From positions 1-44,690 of the forward strand of contig CAMDOH010000014.1 in the NCBI GenBank assembly GCA_945903605.1: DNA of 44,690 nucleotides, read 5' to 3'. Below the pieces are notes generated by a model that worked only from the letters and a program-made list of their open reading frames with translations, was not told the origin of the DNA and ran no database searches. This document shows, one piece after another, positions 43,690 to 44,690 of the stretch. The position numbers and the translations under genes were made by a program. The stretch comes from Akkermansia muciniphila. GTDB lineage: Bacteria; Verrucomicrobiota; Verrucomicrobiia; Limisphaerales; UBA1100. How positions within the stretch are numbered: position 1 is the stretch's first letter; each line of letters opens with the position of its first letter.

Positions 43690-44531
43690 TGTCCGCCGCT
43701 GGTCATCGCATCGATTCTCACCAGCATTTCTGGAAATACGACGCGCTGGAATATCCGTGGATTGGCCAGAACATGGCCAAACTCAAACGCGACTTTTTGC
43801 CCGCCGACTGGTTGTCAGCACAGGGGAATCCCCCGTTTCAATCGTCGATTGCCATTCAAGCACGGCAAAGCCTGCGCGAAACCCAATGGCTTCTTGAATT
43901 GGCAAATGAGAATGACTCAATTCTCGCGGTCGTCGGCTGGGTGGATCTTCGCTCGCCGGATGTCGAACGCGATTTGGAATGCCTCAGGTGCCATACAAAA
44001 TTCGCCGGTGTCCGGCACGTTGTTCAGGAAGAACCCGACGATCGATTCATGCTGCAACCAGATTTTCTGCGCGGTATCGCGTTGCTGGAATCTTTTGATC
44101 TGACTTACGACATTCTAATTTATCCTAACCAGTTGCCTGCCGCCATCGAACTCGCGCGGCAATTCCCAAATCAGCCATTCGTCCTCGATCACATTGCTAA
44201 ACCTGCCATCAAACGAAACCAGTTCGAGCCTTGGGCCAAGCTGATTTGTGAGCTCGCTTCTTGTCCAAACGTCTATTGCAAATTATCCGGCATGGTCACC
44301 GAAGCAGATTGGGGCAGTTGGAATCCCAGCCAATTCAAACCGTATCTGGACTGTGTGTGGCAGGCATTTGGTCCCGAGCGTCTGATGATAGGTTCAGATT
44401 GGCCGGTCTGTTTGCTTGCTGGTAGTTACTCAAATGTCATGCAATTGGTGATCGATGACGCTCGTGCGAGGAACCCAACTGCATTGGATGGATTGCTTGG
44501 GGGAAACGCCAAGCGATTTTATCTCGGATAA
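43689..44531 (+). CDS. Amidohydrolase-2 family sugar-lactonase-like protein
   Basis: 280 aa. It begins with R-I-D-S-H11-Q-H13-F-W, the metal-binding HxH typical of the COG3618 (L-fucono-/L-rhamnono-lactonase) group. Later ligands are in F-V-L-D-H-I-A-K-P and M-I-G-S-D-W-P-V. A TIM-barrel hydrolase of sugar lactones is the likely function. No fucose or rhamnose catabolic gene is adjacent. Its ATG overlaps the kinase stop as TAATG, so translation is probably coupled. Confidence 0.93.
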   Translation: MSAAGHRIDSHQHFWKYDALEYPWIGQNMAKLKRDFLPADWLSAQGNPPFQSSIAIQARQSLRETQWLLELANENDSILAVVGWVDLRSPDVERDLECLRCHTKFAGVRHVVQEEPDDRFMLQPDFLRGIALLESFDLTYDILIYPNQLPAAIELARQFPNQPFVLDHIAKPAIKRNQFEPWAKLICELASCPNVYCKLSGMVTEADWGSWNPSQFKPYLDCVWQAFGPERLMIGSDWPVCLLAGSYSNVMQLVIDDARARNPTALDGLLGGNAKRFYLG

Positions 44532-44625
44532 AATCAAACTTGGATTTCAGATTATGTCTTAAGCCGAAGTCGGTTTTATCTTGGCCATTTTGAACGATTC
44601 AGCCAGATTCCGAACTGGTTTTCGC

Positions 44626-44690
44626 GGAGAGATGGCCGAGTGGCTGAAGGCGCTGGTTTGCTAAACCGGTATACGGTCAAAAGCCGTATC
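44626..44690 (+). tRNA. tRNA-Ser (anticodon GCT), truncated by window end
   Basis: GGAGAGA acceptor 5' arm, TG, D arm GCCGAGTGGCTGAAGGC, anticodon stem GGTTT/AAACC region with loop containing GCT, then a long variable arm ATACGG/CCGTAT, the class II hallmark of Ser tRNAs. The T arm and acceptor 3' half lie beyond the right edge. The 94 bp before it (44532-44625) show no clear element. Confidence 0.93.

Noticed and set aside
44550-44575. Small hairpin CCGA/TCGG with T-run after the amidohydrolase gene
   Set aside because: The stem is only four base pairs with a 2-nt loop, too small to call a terminator.

Overview
This 44.7-kb window looks like chromosomal DNA from a Gram-negative bacterium of the Verrucomicrobiota (PVC group), probably in or near the Pedosphaera/Limisphaera lineage. 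The placement rests on gene content, not on any database search. The indicators are a fused LpxC-FabZ lipid A/fatty-acid enzyme, a long-form IspG of 597 aa, a TIGR03067-type secreted protein, a DUF1080 sugar-hydrolase domain at the left edge, a small RRM RNA-binding protein with a glycine tail, and a Gram-negative rod-shape operon. Coding density is high, no intergenic gap exceeds about 220 bp, and I found no transposase, integrase, phage gene or CRISPR array.

Layout: 1-5.5 kb (+) holds the end of a DUF1080 protein, an RRM protein, IF-1, a DEAD-box helicase, an HI0933-type flavoprotein and an exported CxxCH protein. 5.6-7.1 kb (-) holds an exported rhodanese and an ArsS-type radical SAM protein. 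7.2-11 kb (+) holds a small unknown protein, an exported Cys glutathione peroxidase, a membrane-anchored unknown protein, an ABC ATPase/permease pair and a DCC-type thiol protein. 11-18.4 kb (-) is the elongasome operon mreB-mreC-mreD-mrdA-rodA-rng, followed by a CAU tRNA. 18.7-24.9 kb (+) holds rpsO-pnp, lpxC/fabZ-lpxA, a cupin, a TIGR03067 protein and a DUF2200 protein. 24.9-25.8 kb (-) is a PHP phosphatase.

25.9-34.4 kb (+) holds purA, then the envelope/isoprenoid run uppS-cdsA-dxr-(alpha-oxoamine synthase homologue)-rseP-ispG. 34.3-40.5 kb (-) holds HIT-phoH-ybeY-recO, with a 1158-aa hybrid histidine kinase upstream. 40.5-42.7 kb holds a DUF3568 lipoprotein (+), then accD and comF (-). 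The right end (+) holds a degenerate Ser/Thr kinase, an amidohydrolase and a truncated tRNA-Ser(GCT).

Functionally the window is dominated by envelope construction (Mre/Rod elongation, lipid A, undecaprenyl phosphate, CDP-diacylglycerol, two MEP-pathway steps, carboxylation of acetyl-CoA) and RNA metabolism (PNPase, RNase G, YbeY, helicase, RRM protein, IF-1, S15). I do not see a clear new multi-gene system. The most unusual points are a kinase lacking both the beta3 Lys and the alphaC Glu, DnaA-box-like repeats just upstream of that kinase, a terminator-like hairpin inside the purA leader, a perfect palindrome in front of rseP, an alpha-oxoamine synthase homologue embedded in the isoprenoid/lipid operon, and an exported CxxCH protein of unknown fold.
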